DNA of 64,000 nucleotides from Dolomedes plantarius (Eukaryota; Arthropoda; Arachnida; Araneae; Dolomedidae): assembly GCA_907164885.2 (NCBI GenBank), contig OU015496.1:108323707-108387706 (forward strand), given 5' to 3'. Both the position numbers and the translations under genes were made by a program. Within the stretch, counting starts at the first letter, position 1. Each line of letters starts with the position of its first letter. Below, piece after piece: positions 33,590-46,605 of the stretch. The notes under the pieces are model-generated. The model did no database searches and had not been told where the DNA came from. It saw only the letters and a list, made by a program, of their open reading frames with translations.

Positions 33590-34547
33590 TAATTTTTTAA
33601 ATATTAAAATTCAGTTCCACATAGCTATAAAATCAAACAAATATTTTCAGTGGAAACAATTTAATAGGAAAGTTCTATTGTTACGGGATATATGAAAAAA
33701 AATTATTAAGTAACACTCGTTTAAACTCGCAGATAAATTACACAAAACAAACTCTCCTGAAGTATCACAATGTAATTTAATAACGCAGAATATTAAATCA
33801 TATTCACGGCAAAGAATATACAACAATTTTCACTTGCTTTTTATTCATCGGGACAAGATTTAATGATAAAAAATGAACACACTACGAAATACATTTAGTG
33901 AGGCTCTACCACGGTATTAATTTAAAATAATGATTAATAATAAATCATCTGAATGTACAATAAAAAGAAACTTAGAATTTTGCTTCAAGAAATAGAAGAA
34001 AAAAAAGAAATAAAATTGAGAGTGTGTACTCCAAGTGTCATTTATTTCGCTTAATGGGATCGTTTAAAATCGCTTCAACAATTTTTAGCTGCTTGTAAAC
34101 AAGTCGCATTGGCGCTAATTATACAAAACTTTCAATGCCACTGCAATGCTTTAAATTAGCTATACATTAGTTTTGAAAGGGCCGGATAGTGGAGCAATTT
34201 GCAATGTAAATAGAAGTTACAATGTTACCAAAATTTTGTAGGCTTTTCTGATGTTCAGCGGGGTTTTTCTCGAAAGAAAAACGCAAATAAAATATATGAA
34301 AGATATGTACAATATCTGATCTTTACATTACGAGTTGTGCGCTACGTTATCTTGTAACTTTTTTCTTAAATAAATATATATTTGTGGATTTTATATGAAT
34401 AAACCTTAATATTTGTAAAAAAAACACGTAATATTTGTTAAAATGAAATACATTTTCTATAAGTTGAAAGAAATAGCTAATAGTTAAGTTTCTGAATATC
34501 ATCTAGAAAACTTACATTCGTAAACCCGTTATATATACATTTTTATA
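33590..34547. other. unannotated AT-rich sequence
   Basis: No supported feature. Confidence 0.4.
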
Positions 34548-34700
34548 ACCATGTTTTTATTAACTTGATTTCTTGTTTGTTTGTGTGTTTGTGTGTGTGT
34601 TTGTCCAGTACAAATCTTGCAATCGATTTTTAACTAACTTCCCGAGTATCTAGACATTTGAAACTTTTAGAATAGCTCAGAACACGATGACAATACATTT
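34548..34700 (+). repeat. dispersed repeat, copy 2 of 2
   Basis: Second copy of the repeat at 7608-7775, same strand. It shares ACAAATCTTGCAATCGATTT and the following TTAACTAACTTCCC, and 'ACATTTGAAACTTTTAGAAT' then 'ACGATGACAAT'. Class unknown. Confidence 0.7.
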
Positions 34701-35149
34701 TTTAATACTCCTTTGAAAAATTACTGTTGAAGGGAATTAAAAGAAACTTCAACAATATAAAATATAAAACAATCTGAATTTTCAAGGAAAAAAATATGAT
34801 GAGAATGTGGAAACTTATCGAAAATTCCAAAATGTTACTTCAGAATGCTATGGAAAGGAATTTTATTATTTTGATTTCTATCAACAAAATTATCTACGAA
34901 ACTGAACAACAATAAAATCGTAAAAATCTAAAGTTGCATAATACTACAACACAAGCCTTGTACTGTTAATAAACAGTGTGATTTTAGCATCGCTACTTCT
35001 TTTCCGGATTATATTTTTTGTACAGTAGATAATTAGTACCTGATAGGTATTCTTCATAATCTCATCAACAATCGTAAATAAATATTCAAAACTTTTTTCG
35101 GTGAAATTCGCTAAACAGTTGCTTTAATTCAATAAAGCCGTTGCTATCC

Positions 35150-35209
35150 TCAGAAAATCCTTCTCGACCCCCTAGGGGTCGTGACCCACATGTTGGGAAA
35201 CACTGGTCA
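35150..35209 (-). mobile_element. hAT terminus (one end)
   Basis: On the minus strand from 35209: CAGTGTTTCCCAACATGTGG followed by GTCACGACCCCTAGGGGGTCG. This is the classic CAGTGNTTCCCAACC/GGTCGCGACCCC end of a large hAT group. The opposite terminus was not found upstream, so the copy is truncated or too decayed. 34701-35149 and 35210-35588 show nothing else. Confidence 0.55.
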
Positions 35210-35588
35210 ATATAGTATAGCAATCATCGACTCACCTATTAGGGCTATATAGTAAGGGTAAATTTTTTCCATCGATTGTTTTGAAATGCAATGAATTTCT
35301 CTGGCTTTTGGAAGGCGTGTTTTTCCCTTTGCACTTGAAAAATTAAATCTTGGTTAAAATGAATGCAAAGTTCACTGTAGATATATAAGCATAGTTTTCA
35401 ATAAAATAATAATAACGCAGACAAAAAAATGTTAGAGAATGAATACTTAATGAAATAAGACCAAAATAAAACGTTATTTTATAACTTAGCGTACCAACTC
35501 ACATAGACTAATAAGGCACAAACATAATAGTACCTAACACTCTAGAGTTTATATCAAAATATTTAAAAATATCGACAAATAAATCTTT

Positions 35589-35758
35589 TTAACGTAAGAT
35601 TACGTTCCTAAATCACGGTCCTTCGGAGAGGAAAAATTTGTCCTGCGTCGCTAGTTATAATTTTGACAGCGCGCCTGAGCAGTAAGCAGTTAACCAGAAA
35701 AGTACCAAAATGCGTCAAAAAGAAAAGAGGTAAGCAACGATAAGTAATCTTACGTTAA
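35589..35758. mobile_element. TTAA-bounded MITE (CGTARGATTAC family), copy 1
   Basis: 170 bp, TTAACGTAAGATTACGTTCC at the left and its inverse-like AGTAATCTTACGTTAA at the right. Both ends match the element at 48809-49404 in inverted orientation, including inward sequence (CGGTCCTTCGGAGAGGAAAA against CGGTCCTGCGGAAAAGAAAA, and GGTAAGCAACGATAAGTAAT against its inverse there). No coding. Confidence 0.8.
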
Positions 35759-36611
35759 TAACACACGATAGTTTCGTTAGAAGAGACTACCAGAAAACAT
35801 TTTTTGTATACATAATGGCTTTTCACGAAGCACATACAAAAAAATAACTTGTTACTAGATATCTTAACGAAAGGTTTTAATGGAAATACAGAGACACAAC
35901 ACATCTTACTAACATTCTAATTAATAAAATTTGCGAAGAAGGAATTGACGAACCCTGCAAATGAACAGGATTCATTGATATTGCGCAAGGATAACAAATT
36001 CTATTATTGTATTAGCATCTAGTTACCAAATACGGAAGCACGTAGATGAACATACTTTCGATTCATCCTTAGAATTAAATTAGACTTGAATTAATGTAGC
36101 CTTAAAATTGTCTAGAGCGAATAAGTCTATGAAACCACCTCTTTCGAATTGTGCCGACACAGTAGCAAAAAGGTCATTGAAACTTATGACAAAATATATG
36201 AATCTTATAGAAAATCAAAGTATAGTAATGAATTACCATGAAAAAGAGTAGCTTACACTAAATTTGTGGGAAACGTATCACAGAAACTCACAGCTTGGTA
36301 ATATCCACAAGGAAATATAAAAGGGAGACCGACCTTTTGTTTAGAATGATCTGCCCTTTTATTTTTTATTAGAGATGGTGAGAAGCTGTATTTTCTTCTC
36401 ATGAAAAAATTTTTGGATTTAAATCAGGTTTACTTTGTATGGAGATATTTCCTGAGTCTGAATTGCTCCAGATTTCGTCTGGGAATCGGAAATAACAAGG
36501 CAAATGCATTTTTAATATTTATGCATATTAAATATTTAATGTGAAATTATAATTCTGAATATAAATATTTTCACACTTAGTGTGTTTACCTCTTTCTTTA
36601 AATCTCATAAA
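35759..36611. other. unannotated AT-rich sequence
   Basis: No supported feature. Confidence 0.4.
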
Positions 36612-36955
36612 ATTCTATGTTGTTGTTTCTAAGGCCCCCTGGCTGAAAGTTCCAGACCAGGTTCGTATAGGCTACGAGTTGAAGTGTCCGGCTTCGTTTA
36701 AATAGCACCCTAAGGGCCGGAGTCCGTTTAGATAACTGCCACCTCAATTTTAACCGAGTAACCCCAGGGGTGACATCTGGGGGGATCGTATCCTCTCCCA
36801 CTCTCTCTTACCTCATAAAGGGACTTTCCGATCTATGGATTTAACGTGCCCATATCCGGCGTAGATACGGAGGTATTTAATGGCCCTTGCCGGGTTTGAT
36901 CCGAGCACCCTCAGCACGAAAAGCCGACGCGATACCACTAGGCTTATATCGTTCT
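36612..36955 (-). mobile_element. tRNA-derived SINE, family 2
   Basis: The minus-strand head AGCCTAGTGGTATCGCGTCG carries an A-box-like block. CTCGGATCAAACCC about 30 bases later stands for the B box. The body matches the SINE at 31085 (CCATATCCGG, TGACATCTGGGGGGATCGTA, TTCCAGACCAGGT) in the same order. The 3' tail (low-coordinate side) reads CTTAGAAACAACAACA on the minus strand. The 67-codon minus ORF at 36598-36801 is a read-through. Confidence 0.78.
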
Positions 36956-37691
36956 GATGAACCTTTAAACACGTTTTGCGTACGATGTGGTAAATATGTG
37001 TATATTAATTATACAGTAACACATATATAGGTTACACAGACCGATAGATACAGAAAGACACTTGCTAAAAAACTAATTTCAAAAGGAAAATATTTAATAA
37101 ATCTCTTTCAACATAATCAAAGCAAAAGCGTGCAATAAACGTTTCGCTGAAACTTGAACATCTGTTACACTTACTGAATAACCTTCTGACGTTGACATAT
37201 TACTCCGATTCTTCAAAAAGCTTTAATAACTCGCATGCGTTTCCTTCACACCATTCAGAGAAGAAAACATAAACAAGTAACATCTGCTGTCAGACCGGAC
37301 AGTGTTTAAATCCACAAATAAAACTGTCTATATCCCGCACTCTTTTAATTAAGTAGGGAATTAATAGGATCAGAAATGAATGATCAGCTAGCTAATAACT
37401 GGGGAAAACAACAGCGAGATTGAGGGGAGCAATTTTGTGAGGTATTATTCAGTAGTTGATAAGACATTGGAATAAATGGAAAATTGAGGCAAAAACTTAT
37501 GTCCCTTTGTGATAAGCGTACCACCGTGGCAATACAAGTTTCAAATAACGGTAGCAAATATCAGTTTTATTATAAGTAAGGAGGAACTTAATTACACGAA
37601 GATGAATTATACTTGCATGAATCAAATCCAAAATAAGGCGATGCATATCCAGGAGTTTGTTCTATGAGCCTTCGTTCTATGAGCTTTCGAG
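36956..37691. other. unannotated AT-rich sequence
   Basis: No supported feature apart from a short partial duplication (GTTCTATGAGC, about 37659-37690). Confidence 0.4.
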
Positions 37692-37960
37692 CATTTGTTA
37701 TTGATCGCCATATAGACTATATACAGATTTCACATATTCGGTTTATAACTTTAATTATAGTTTTATACATAAATATCGTTGTTTTTTAATATTGATACAT
37801 TTACCACGTTTGATAAAAAAAATGCAGTGTCATTTGTTATTCATCGTTACATAAACTATATACAGACCTCACATATTCGGTTTATTACATTAATTATAGT
37901 TTTATACATAAATATTGTTGTTTTCTAATATTGCTTCATTTACCACGATTGATTAGAGAT
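37692..37960. repeat. 139-bp tandem duplication
   Basis: Two adjacent copies with a 139-base period. The shared core runs 'CATTTGTTATT…CACATATTCGGTTTAT…TTAATTATAGTTTTATACAT…ATTTACCACG'. The copies differ at roughly one base in ten, so the duplication is not recent. It lies just outside the 3' end of the LINE remnant at 38006. Confidence 0.85.
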
Positions 37961-38005
37961 GATTGCTGGATTGAGGGGTTGGTAAATATACAAATGAAAT
38001 CCGTT

Positions 38006-38390
38006 TTAATGTAAAAACAAGTTAGCATGATAGAACAGAAGTCGTTGGTTGTTCAACAGACACGTCCGAGGGCGTATACGATTAGTACGTAAAGAGAAAT
38101 CATAGTCAAGGAATTCTGCCATAATTTCATTGCGAATATTAGGAATATTGTCATAAAAATCTTTCGATACTTTATGCGCTGTTTCAGTGAAAGATAGAAT
38201 TCGGATGTCAGACTGAATGGTTTGGTTCGATAAATGACGAAACGCGTGGCGAATACGTCGAAGACTTTTGTTCTGGATTACCTCCAGTTTTTTAATGTGG
38301 GTTTCCAAGACTCGGTCACGAGACTGGCTTAGTATTTAGGGTGATGGGAAGAATGATTCGTTTAAACAAGAGAACCTTGTTTTTCATAGA
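38006..38390 (-). pseudogene. jockey-type LINE ORF2 C-terminal remnant A
   Basis: The minus-strand frame first reads NKVLLFKRIILPITLNTKPV (about 38330-38385). After a shift it reads ETHIKKLEVIQNKSLRRIRH, continuing RHLSNQTIQSDIRILSFTE. This is the 'KxxLYKxxIRPxLxYGxxVWGxAxxTHIKKLQxxQNKxLRxIxxAPWYVRNxxIHRDLxI' segment (thumb and C-terminal part) of jockey-clade reverse transcriptases. The catalytic palm is absent, as expected for a 5'-truncated copy. One frameshift. 'CPVWG' is lost to a deletion or stop. Confidence 0.78.
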
Positions 38391-38445
38391 GAGTTGGGGA
38401 GATTAGAGTACGAAGTTGCATGGTAACAGCATAGCATTTTTTTAA

Positions 38446-38757
38446 CTGTTTTATTAACATGGTCTTTCTGTGTCAGTGCATGTACATTTATTTACAAAAA
38501 TAAGTGTAGCATTCACTCATGTTACTCGTACTTGGGTACATTCAATTAAGGGAAAGCTCACTAATAAAAAATGGAGATAGGAAAACGAATGGGGTAAAAA
38601 ACTGTTTTATTAACATGGTCTTTCTGTGTCAGTGCATGTACATTTATTTACAAAAATAAGTGTAGCATTCACTCATGTTACTGGTACTTGGGTACATTCA
38701 AATAAGTGAAAGCTCACTAATAAAAAAATGGAGATAGGAAAACGAACGGGGTAAAGA
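38446..38757. repeat. 156-bp tandem duplication, nearly identical copies
   Basis: Unit 1 at 38446-38601 and unit 2 at 38602-38757. Both start CTGTTTTATTAACATGGTCT and contain TGTGTCAGTGCATGTACATT and GAAAGCTCACTAATAAAAAA. Only a handful of differences, so this is a recent duplication. Unit 1 begins about 55 bp beyond the upstream end of LINE remnant A. Confidence 0.93.
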
Positions 38758-39539
38758 ACACTGAGAAAGCATTAAAAAAAAAATGAAAAATATTAATCAC
38801 ATACTGGTATACATATTTCTTAATAAACAGTTTAAAGCTGAAAATTTTAAAACGGGAGTAATATTTTATTAAAAAAATAACTTTAAAATAGAAATGAAAT
38901 GTGGAATAGGAAAAAACTTAATATTTGATTAAAAAAAGGGCAAAAGGTACTGATTTTTGTAGGTATCAAACACATGAAAATCGCAAAAAAAAAAAAAACA
39001 ATATCTAAACTATTCCACTATCACAACTCCAAATATTGTGCTTCTCATTTAAAGGCATTATAGCAAAAATGAAATGAAATCCATCATATTTATAATTCTA
39101 TCCAGTTTATTCTGTTATTTCTTGTCGACTGCAGAATAAAATGCGAAATTGAAAAGCGCCGAGTGCGTATTTTGTTTTCTCCCCGACCACGTCGAAAAGA
39201 CCAGAAAGATTGTCGATTCGTCTCCAACCTGAACGGAAGTCGTAGCCCTCAAGTGGCGAATAGCTTGCTCTGTGTGGACTACAATTAATTTCAAATAACG
39301 CTACCTGTGCGGAGTGGGTTCGAGCCTATTCGAGTAGTCAGCTAACCTTTCAATTCCCCCGAGCACACTGAGTGCTAAGATTTTCAACAAAAGAATATGG
39401 AGTAGATTATGTTTAAAGATAGACATAGACATGGTACATTAACGAGGCACCAGAGAGCAGGGTTCCATATCCTCGGCATGGATAATTTTTGTGGCTATAT
39501 TTGCGTTCTCAGGATTAAAAGAAAAGTGTTGACTTGAAA
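38758..39539. other. unannotated sequence
   Basis: 39160-39380 is richer in GC and contains GGAGTGGGTTCGAGCC, a lone B-box-like match without a convincing A box. No feature is called. Confidence 0.35.
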
Positions 39540-39545
39540 GTTAAA

Positions 39546-39729
39546 GTAATAATAATAATAATTAAAATAATAATAATAATAATAATAAATAAATAAATAA
39601 TAAATAATACTAATACTCGCAAAAAATAAATAAGTGAAAATATATAAATTGACAACTATTTAATATGTCAGGGTTAAGAAAAAAAAATAATAATAATAAA
39701 AAAAATAATAATAATAATAATAATAATAT
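39546..39729. repeat. (TAA)n / (TAAA)n microsatellite tract
   Basis: Two AAT-rich arrays (39546-39605 and 39685-39729). They lie where the 3' untranslated tail of the minus-strand LINE at 39857 would be expected, so they may be its 3' simple-sequence tail. That link is inference. Confidence 0.85.
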
Positions 39730-39856
39730 ACGGTAGCAGACGATTAAGCAAAAATCAGTAAGGATAGTCTTGAGGTCGATCCATCAAAAAAACACAGTTC
39801 AGAAACAGAAGCAACGGCAAAAGTAAATTAGAATTTAGAAGAGGTTGGAGGGAGAG

Positions 39857-40865
39857 TTAAGAAAGGGGAAGGAGACCAGGGTGAATAATCAGAGTTGCCT
39901 TAGGACGCCTATAGCATTCCCTTGGGTCGTAGTCGGGGAGGTTAGCTATTTCTTCGTTGTCTATTGAATATAATCTATTGTAGAACTTAGATGCGAGATC
40001 TTTAATGTGTTGCCGAATAGGTTCGATTCTCAGATCCCTGTGGATAAGTACGTTTCTAAGGTACCAGGGCACCTCCATAATACCACGGAGTGATTTATTT
40101 TGAATTGTCTGCAATCACTGGATATGGGTGTCAGCCGCTGAGCCCGAAACAGGAACAGCGTACAACAGGATGGGACGCAGTACGGTTTTATACAAGAGTA
40201 GTTTGTTATCTAAACCCATTGGATTCTGGTACAGGAGGTGGGCGATAATCTTACGGGCTTTAAAAAATTTTCTAATATTATGTTCAATATTGTGGCGTCA
40301 CGACAAGGCTGATAAACTCTCTGAGGCGTTGCTAAAAATTACTACTATGGGATCCATAACAAAGTACGCCAGAGTTCTAATTAAGAAACGAAGGCCAATT
40401 TTTTAAAACAAAAACTTAACGAGGAAATTTATTTACAAACAGAAAAATTTAACATTTAAGGTTACAACATATTCAACTAAATCCCGTGTAGATTTACACG
40501 TACGCCCCATTCTCGGCACAAAAAACACAGGAGCCTAGAAACAAACACGTCCATTCAGCTCGGATTCTATACAGCGTCTCTCCCTCAGACAGGGGGTCGG
40601 CAATCGCTGGTGACAGTTCCTTCGTAACTTTATTGCAGAAACGTTAGGATGACAGCTTTACTGGCTGCATCTGTGGGAAAACGTTTTTTAACCCCCCCCC
40701 CACGTGTTCCGAACTGGGGGAAACGAGCAACACTTTCCTTAAAAAACACGCAGCTGTGTTTCAAGCACTTGTGGGGGCTTGGGAAAAAGACCATATTTCC
40801 AGTACGCTACAATATTTTTCTTCCACGTCAGTCGACTATCGAGGTAAATTCCTAGGTATTTGCCG
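39857..40865 (-). pseudogene. jockey-type LINE ORF2 remnant B, split by an insertion
   Basis: From 40865 downward the minus strand reads KYLGIYLDSRLTWKKNI. After the insertion at 40292-40809, it resumes EHNIRKFFKARKIIAHLL, DNKLLLYKTVLRPILLYAVP, then THIQ, a stop, and LQTIQNKSLRGIMEVPWYLR. It continues NVLIHRDLRIEPIRQHI and ends at 39857. 'KYLGxxLDxRLTWK' is the motif just after the RT palm; the rest is the thumb and C-terminal region of jockey-clade ORF2. The two parts join in frame once the insertion and one 7-bp repeat are removed. The palm with the catalytic D residues is absent. Related to, but not a copy of, remnant A. Confidence 0.85.
40292..40809. mobile_element. unclassified 518-bp insertion in a LINE
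   Basis: CAATATT occurs at 40285-40291 and 40810-40816, directly outside this segment, and the LINE reading frame is continuous across the junction without it. The segment starts GTGGCGTCACGACAAGGCTG and ends CCATATTTCCAGTACGCTA. The ends are not obvious inverted repeats and no tRNA-like head, LTR-type TG/CA ends or coding region was recognised. It includes a C-run (40690-40701). Identity is unknown. Confidence 0.75.
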
Positions 40866-41545
40866 TAATTATTATTCTTATTATTATGCAGGTGTCACTT
40901 TTTGCCTAATTAAAAAGTTCAGCACGCCTGTACTTTCGCGTAAGTCTGGCGTCCCTTTGCGCCTTTTTTTTGTGTTCACTTCCAAACCGATAACATGTAG
41001 TTTTGTGCTGCGGGGTTTTCACCCTTTATCCGTAATGATCCGGACAAATTTAGTTGATGTTATGCTCATCTGAAATAGAAACTGTCAAGCAAGGTATGCT
41101 GAATAAATATTTAAATATCTAAGTATGCTGAATAAATATTTAAAAATGTGGCTGATCTCTCGTCTCTCTGGATCTGTTTTGAGTTGATTCTTCATCTCGC
41201 CTACCTCGGTTCCATGAGTCAGCGTGCCTGTATCCATTTGCCAACCAACCCCATCGCCTAAAAATCTACGACTTCAGTAAAGTGCCCTGAGCCTGACGTG
41301 CTCTGCCTTGGGGAGTCCATTCGTATAAATGAAATTGAACTGTACATGCTCCTAATCTGTAACACTGCCCAATTTGTGCTGATCCGTTAATTTTGCATAT
41401 CGTTTCTGATGTGGGAGTGCACCGAGCCTTCATTTCGCCTGCCCCTAGGCCGTGACGACAGAATTGTGGGAAATATTCCGAGTTCACCGTTCCGTTTAGC
41501 ATCGACCCGCCAAGATTATTTTACTTACACACGTGCGCACGTGCG

Positions 41546-41548
<3 letters not shown>
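40866..41548. other. unannotated sequence
   Basis: A short imperfect duplication (ATGCTGAATAAATATTTAAA) lies near 41097-41147. A cysteine-containing 78-codon minus ORF (41266-41502, GC-richer than its surroundings) has no recognised domain and no splice or promoter context. It is left uncalled. Confidence 0.35.

Positions 41549-41588
<40 letters not shown>
41549..41588. repeat. (CA)n microsatellite
   Basis: About 20 CA units after a short GTGCGCAC palindromic repeat. Confidence 0.95.
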
Positions 41589-41590
<2 letters not shown>

Positions 41591-41876
41591 TATGACCCGA
41601 ATGGTCATCTCTTGAAGAAAAATATACATCATGGCCGGAAAATAATAAAGTCAGCTTCAGGAACTAAGGGATTTATTTACGAATAATGCAACACATCTTA
41701 CTCATCTCGAGTCAATCCAGCGTCTCTCGTAAAAGCGCGAAAAATAGAATTAGCTCAGAGGGGTTGCCAGAATTGGCGGAGAAAGTTAGTATGTGGGAAA
41801 GTGAAGCGTCTCGCCAAGGAGTCGGAAAAGGGGTTACCAGAACACAGAGAAGTTCAGAATGGGCGATTATATTATC

Positions 41877-41889
<13 letters not shown>

Positions 41890-41932
<43 letters not shown>
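41890..41932. repeat. (TA)n microsatellite
   Basis: About 21 TA units. Confidence 0.95.
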
Positions 41933-41935
<3 letters not shown>

Positions 41936-43727
41936 TTTCATATTTATTTTAAAAAATCACAATTTTACTTACTTGGTTAGGTAAGTATCAAAATTCTTAC
42001 TTAAAAGCTAACATTGTAGTAGTCTCCATATTATCTTCCTTAAGTATTTAGCAATAAGTAATAAGCAAATTTCGGGAGTGATATCTCATTTAAAGACCGT
42101 TAAGCAATTATGTTAATAAATTAGTACAATTATTTCCTAATTTCGCTTAAAAGGCCGTTTATCACCGAGTTTTCGTCAAAAAGTAGTAAAAAAATAACTT
42201 TCACATTTCTTTCTCATATCAGCAAATTTCGCATTTATTCGCATCTATTTCGTAAATACGAAAATTGCGTATCCTTACTAATGGCCGATCACTATCCTCT
42301 TGTTATTCATTTTCGCTACCTAACCGTGTGCCTTTTTTTATTTTCAGACCTTTCCATCTGTCAAAACATTACTGTAAAAGAATGTTGTGGGAAAAGAGGG
42401 TAGTTATTTAAGTTACTTTTAAAGCAGGAAATAGTACTTATCAAGCAAGGTAGTGTTAGGAATTAGAAAGAGTTCGGGTATTGGGTCTTGATATACGAGT
42501 ATCTGCAAATGAGTCTTATATGAATAAGGCTTGAAGAATGGCCTTGAAAAACCCTGAAATTTATATGAGGGTAGCGAATGAAATTTTAATTTCTCAACCC
42601 ATTTGAATCAGTTCTTATACCAACACCATGGTCCTACTGTTGATTAGACAGCTGAGACAACATAAAACAAGTGTAGCCTTGGGATTTACTTGCTGAAATT
42701 CACACCAGTCGACCTCGTTGTAAAAAGGTAGAAGCCTTAATCGTGTGCGGAAAGTTAATACAACGTACGGTTGATCAACACGTGGTTTTAACACCTTTTA
42801 GAAAAGTATTTTGAGGATAAAAAGCAATTTCGAATCTTTGCTAATTAGCAATAAAATAGCTTAAATGTCTTAGGATAGAAAACAGATTTGCCACGTATTT
42901 ACTGTAATAGATAAATTTTTATCTACATGTCCAACATATCCTTAGGGATTAAGTTTGTAACTTCCATTTATTTTCTCTTCTGTTGTACAACTTAGCACAT
43001 CTAAAAGAGAGCAAAATCTCTTAATAGTACATACAAACCACTTCAGCTATTCACAGTGATCACAATTACAGAATTAATGAATTTTTGATCGCATAAGCTT
43101 GTCTTGGATGTGAAGCAAACATGATGATACTCAGTAATTGAAATAGGGATGTAAAAAAAAAAATAACAAAAAAATTCCAAATACCACTTTTTGCATATAA
43201 AGGGACAGGCTTATAGGAATAAATCGTACCACAACGTCTTGGGTCTTGGGGTAAAAGCATGAGTGGGAAGCCGAAATGTTTTCTTATACGCTTTTAGTCC
43301 CAAATAATCTATTTTGGGGGAACGGAAGGATATTTGATTATAGTTCTTCTCGGACAATCCTTTCTTTTGATATCATCAGGATGTTGTGAAAACTATTTCT
43401 GTAAAAAAAATGAGTATGTTTTTCTGTCTAAATCTTTCTTGGCCGATAAAACATGTAGTAGGTTATGTTTGGACGAATACAATGCGGAAACATGGATCAT
43501 GCTAAAGATGTTTATCCCTATTGAGGTAGTTACATCTTAAAAATAACGTATGTTTAAAATTAAATGTACCATTTTTTCATACAATAGGATGCGTAACCTG
43601 TCTACAAGTGTCTCAGATGTTAAATAAGAGACGAATTCTTCAAAGTCTAAACAATTAGGCATTTGAATGGTCGATTATTATCCGAAGATGTCGCTTTAGA
43701 ACAGGTTTCGAACGACATATATTTAAT
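41933..43727. other. unannotated AT-rich sequence
   Basis: No repeat pair or motif recognised. ORFs at 43066-43260 (minus) and 43334-43540 (plus) are short and have no identifiable domain. Confidence 0.4.
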
Positions 43728-44354
43728 ACTAGCTGAAAACCCGCGCTTCGCTACGGAGTAAATTCCAATTAAATACAACGGTCAATGTATTCAATTAATG
43801 CCAAAAATAAATAAATAAATATAAATATATATATATTTATTTATAAAAAAATCGTAAGGGATATTTATTTTTTTTGGATAATATCCAATCCTCTGCTGCA
43901 TTAGAAAGAAAAAGAATTTTTTTTTGTCTGTTTAGTTGTTATGCACTTGACGATAAATTTATTTAAAGTACCAGAAAAGGAAATCATGTGATCAGCATTT
44001 AATAAATTAAATTCTAAAGAGGAATCTTTAAAAGATCCCCAAAAATCGAGATAAAAGTTCGAAAAAGATTTCCCTTTAAAGAAATTTTTATGCTCTTTCT
44101 CGTGATATAAATTTTATAACCCTCAAATTATTATTTTAAATGCAAACTTAAAAAAAGTTACAAAAACAGCTTAAAAAATTAATTTAAAAAAATCTAAGAA
44201 TAATTTTTCAAAAATCTTTCTTAGTGAACCCCTACACCATAAGAAGAATCGCCATGCAAAATTTCAGGCCTCTAGGTCCAGCGGTTTGGTCTGTGCGTTG
44301 TATGTCAGGGAGTCATTGAATCAGTCAGTTACAGAACTGTTTTATATATATAGA
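43728..44354 (-). mobile_element. non-autonomous Helitron, family B copy 2
   Basis: The minus-strand 5' end is TCTATATATATAAAACAGTT. The 3' hairpin CCGTAGCGAAGCGCGGG is followed by TTTTCAGCTAGT (plus ACTAG at 43728-43732). The interior matches the copy at 22423, including ACCAAACCGCTGGACC and CTGATCACATG. Shorter than the other copies through small internal deletions. No protein coding. Confidence 0.85.
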
Positions 44355-46148
<1,794 letters not shown>

Positions 46149-46605
46149 CGTTCTCAAACTTTTTTTGGGGGGGGAGGGGGGGGCACGAACTGAATTCAGT
46201 TAGGGCCCTCCTCAGCGCACTGACTGCCGGACGGTCCTTAAAATATGAATTATGATTTTTTTTAAATGAATAACAATAGAATTGATTTTGAGTAGTATTC
46301 AAAAGTTATACAATAAGAAAAATAAATATAATATAAATAAAATGAGAAAAAAAATATAGCATCGAATTTTTGCTATGGATCATATTATTGTTAAAAACTA
46401 TGTTAAGGCTAAATACATAATTGGAATCTTCAGTTTCACAGTTTGAAAGAGCTGGAAAAAACCAACTTTCTTAAAAGTTTTCTACAATTTTCCGATTTTA
46501 ACTAAACTTGAAATAAATTAAAACGTTAATAGAAGTTAAGTTGGGGGGGGGGGGGGGCACGTGCCACCCCGTGCCCCCCGACGCTAACGCCTACGTTTGA
46601 GAATG
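46149..46605. mobile_element. MITE with G-rich ends, hAT-like
   Basis: The left end is CGTTCTCAAACTTTTTTTGG, running into a long G tract. The right end is the inverse, GGGGGG/CCCCCC blocks and CGTTTGAGAATG. The 'TTCTCAAAC' end with GGGGGCAC sub-terminal sequence resembles hAT MITEs. No 8-bp duplication could be fixed (TA lies outside both ends), so the superfamily remains open. Confidence 0.6.

Noticed and set aside
39325..39345. GGGTTCGAGCC as a tRNA or SINE B box
   Set aside because: No A box at the right distance upstream and no cloverleaf arms visible.
41266..41502. Cysteine-containing 78-codon minus ORF in GC-richer DNA
   Set aside because: No recognisable cysteine framework, signal peptide or homologous motif, and overlaps another ORF on the plus strand.
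42337..42377. Second candidate exon (T-rich tract, then CAG at about 42346)
   Set aside because: A polypyrimidine-AG is present but no matching GTRAGT donor follows at a reasonable distance with an open frame.
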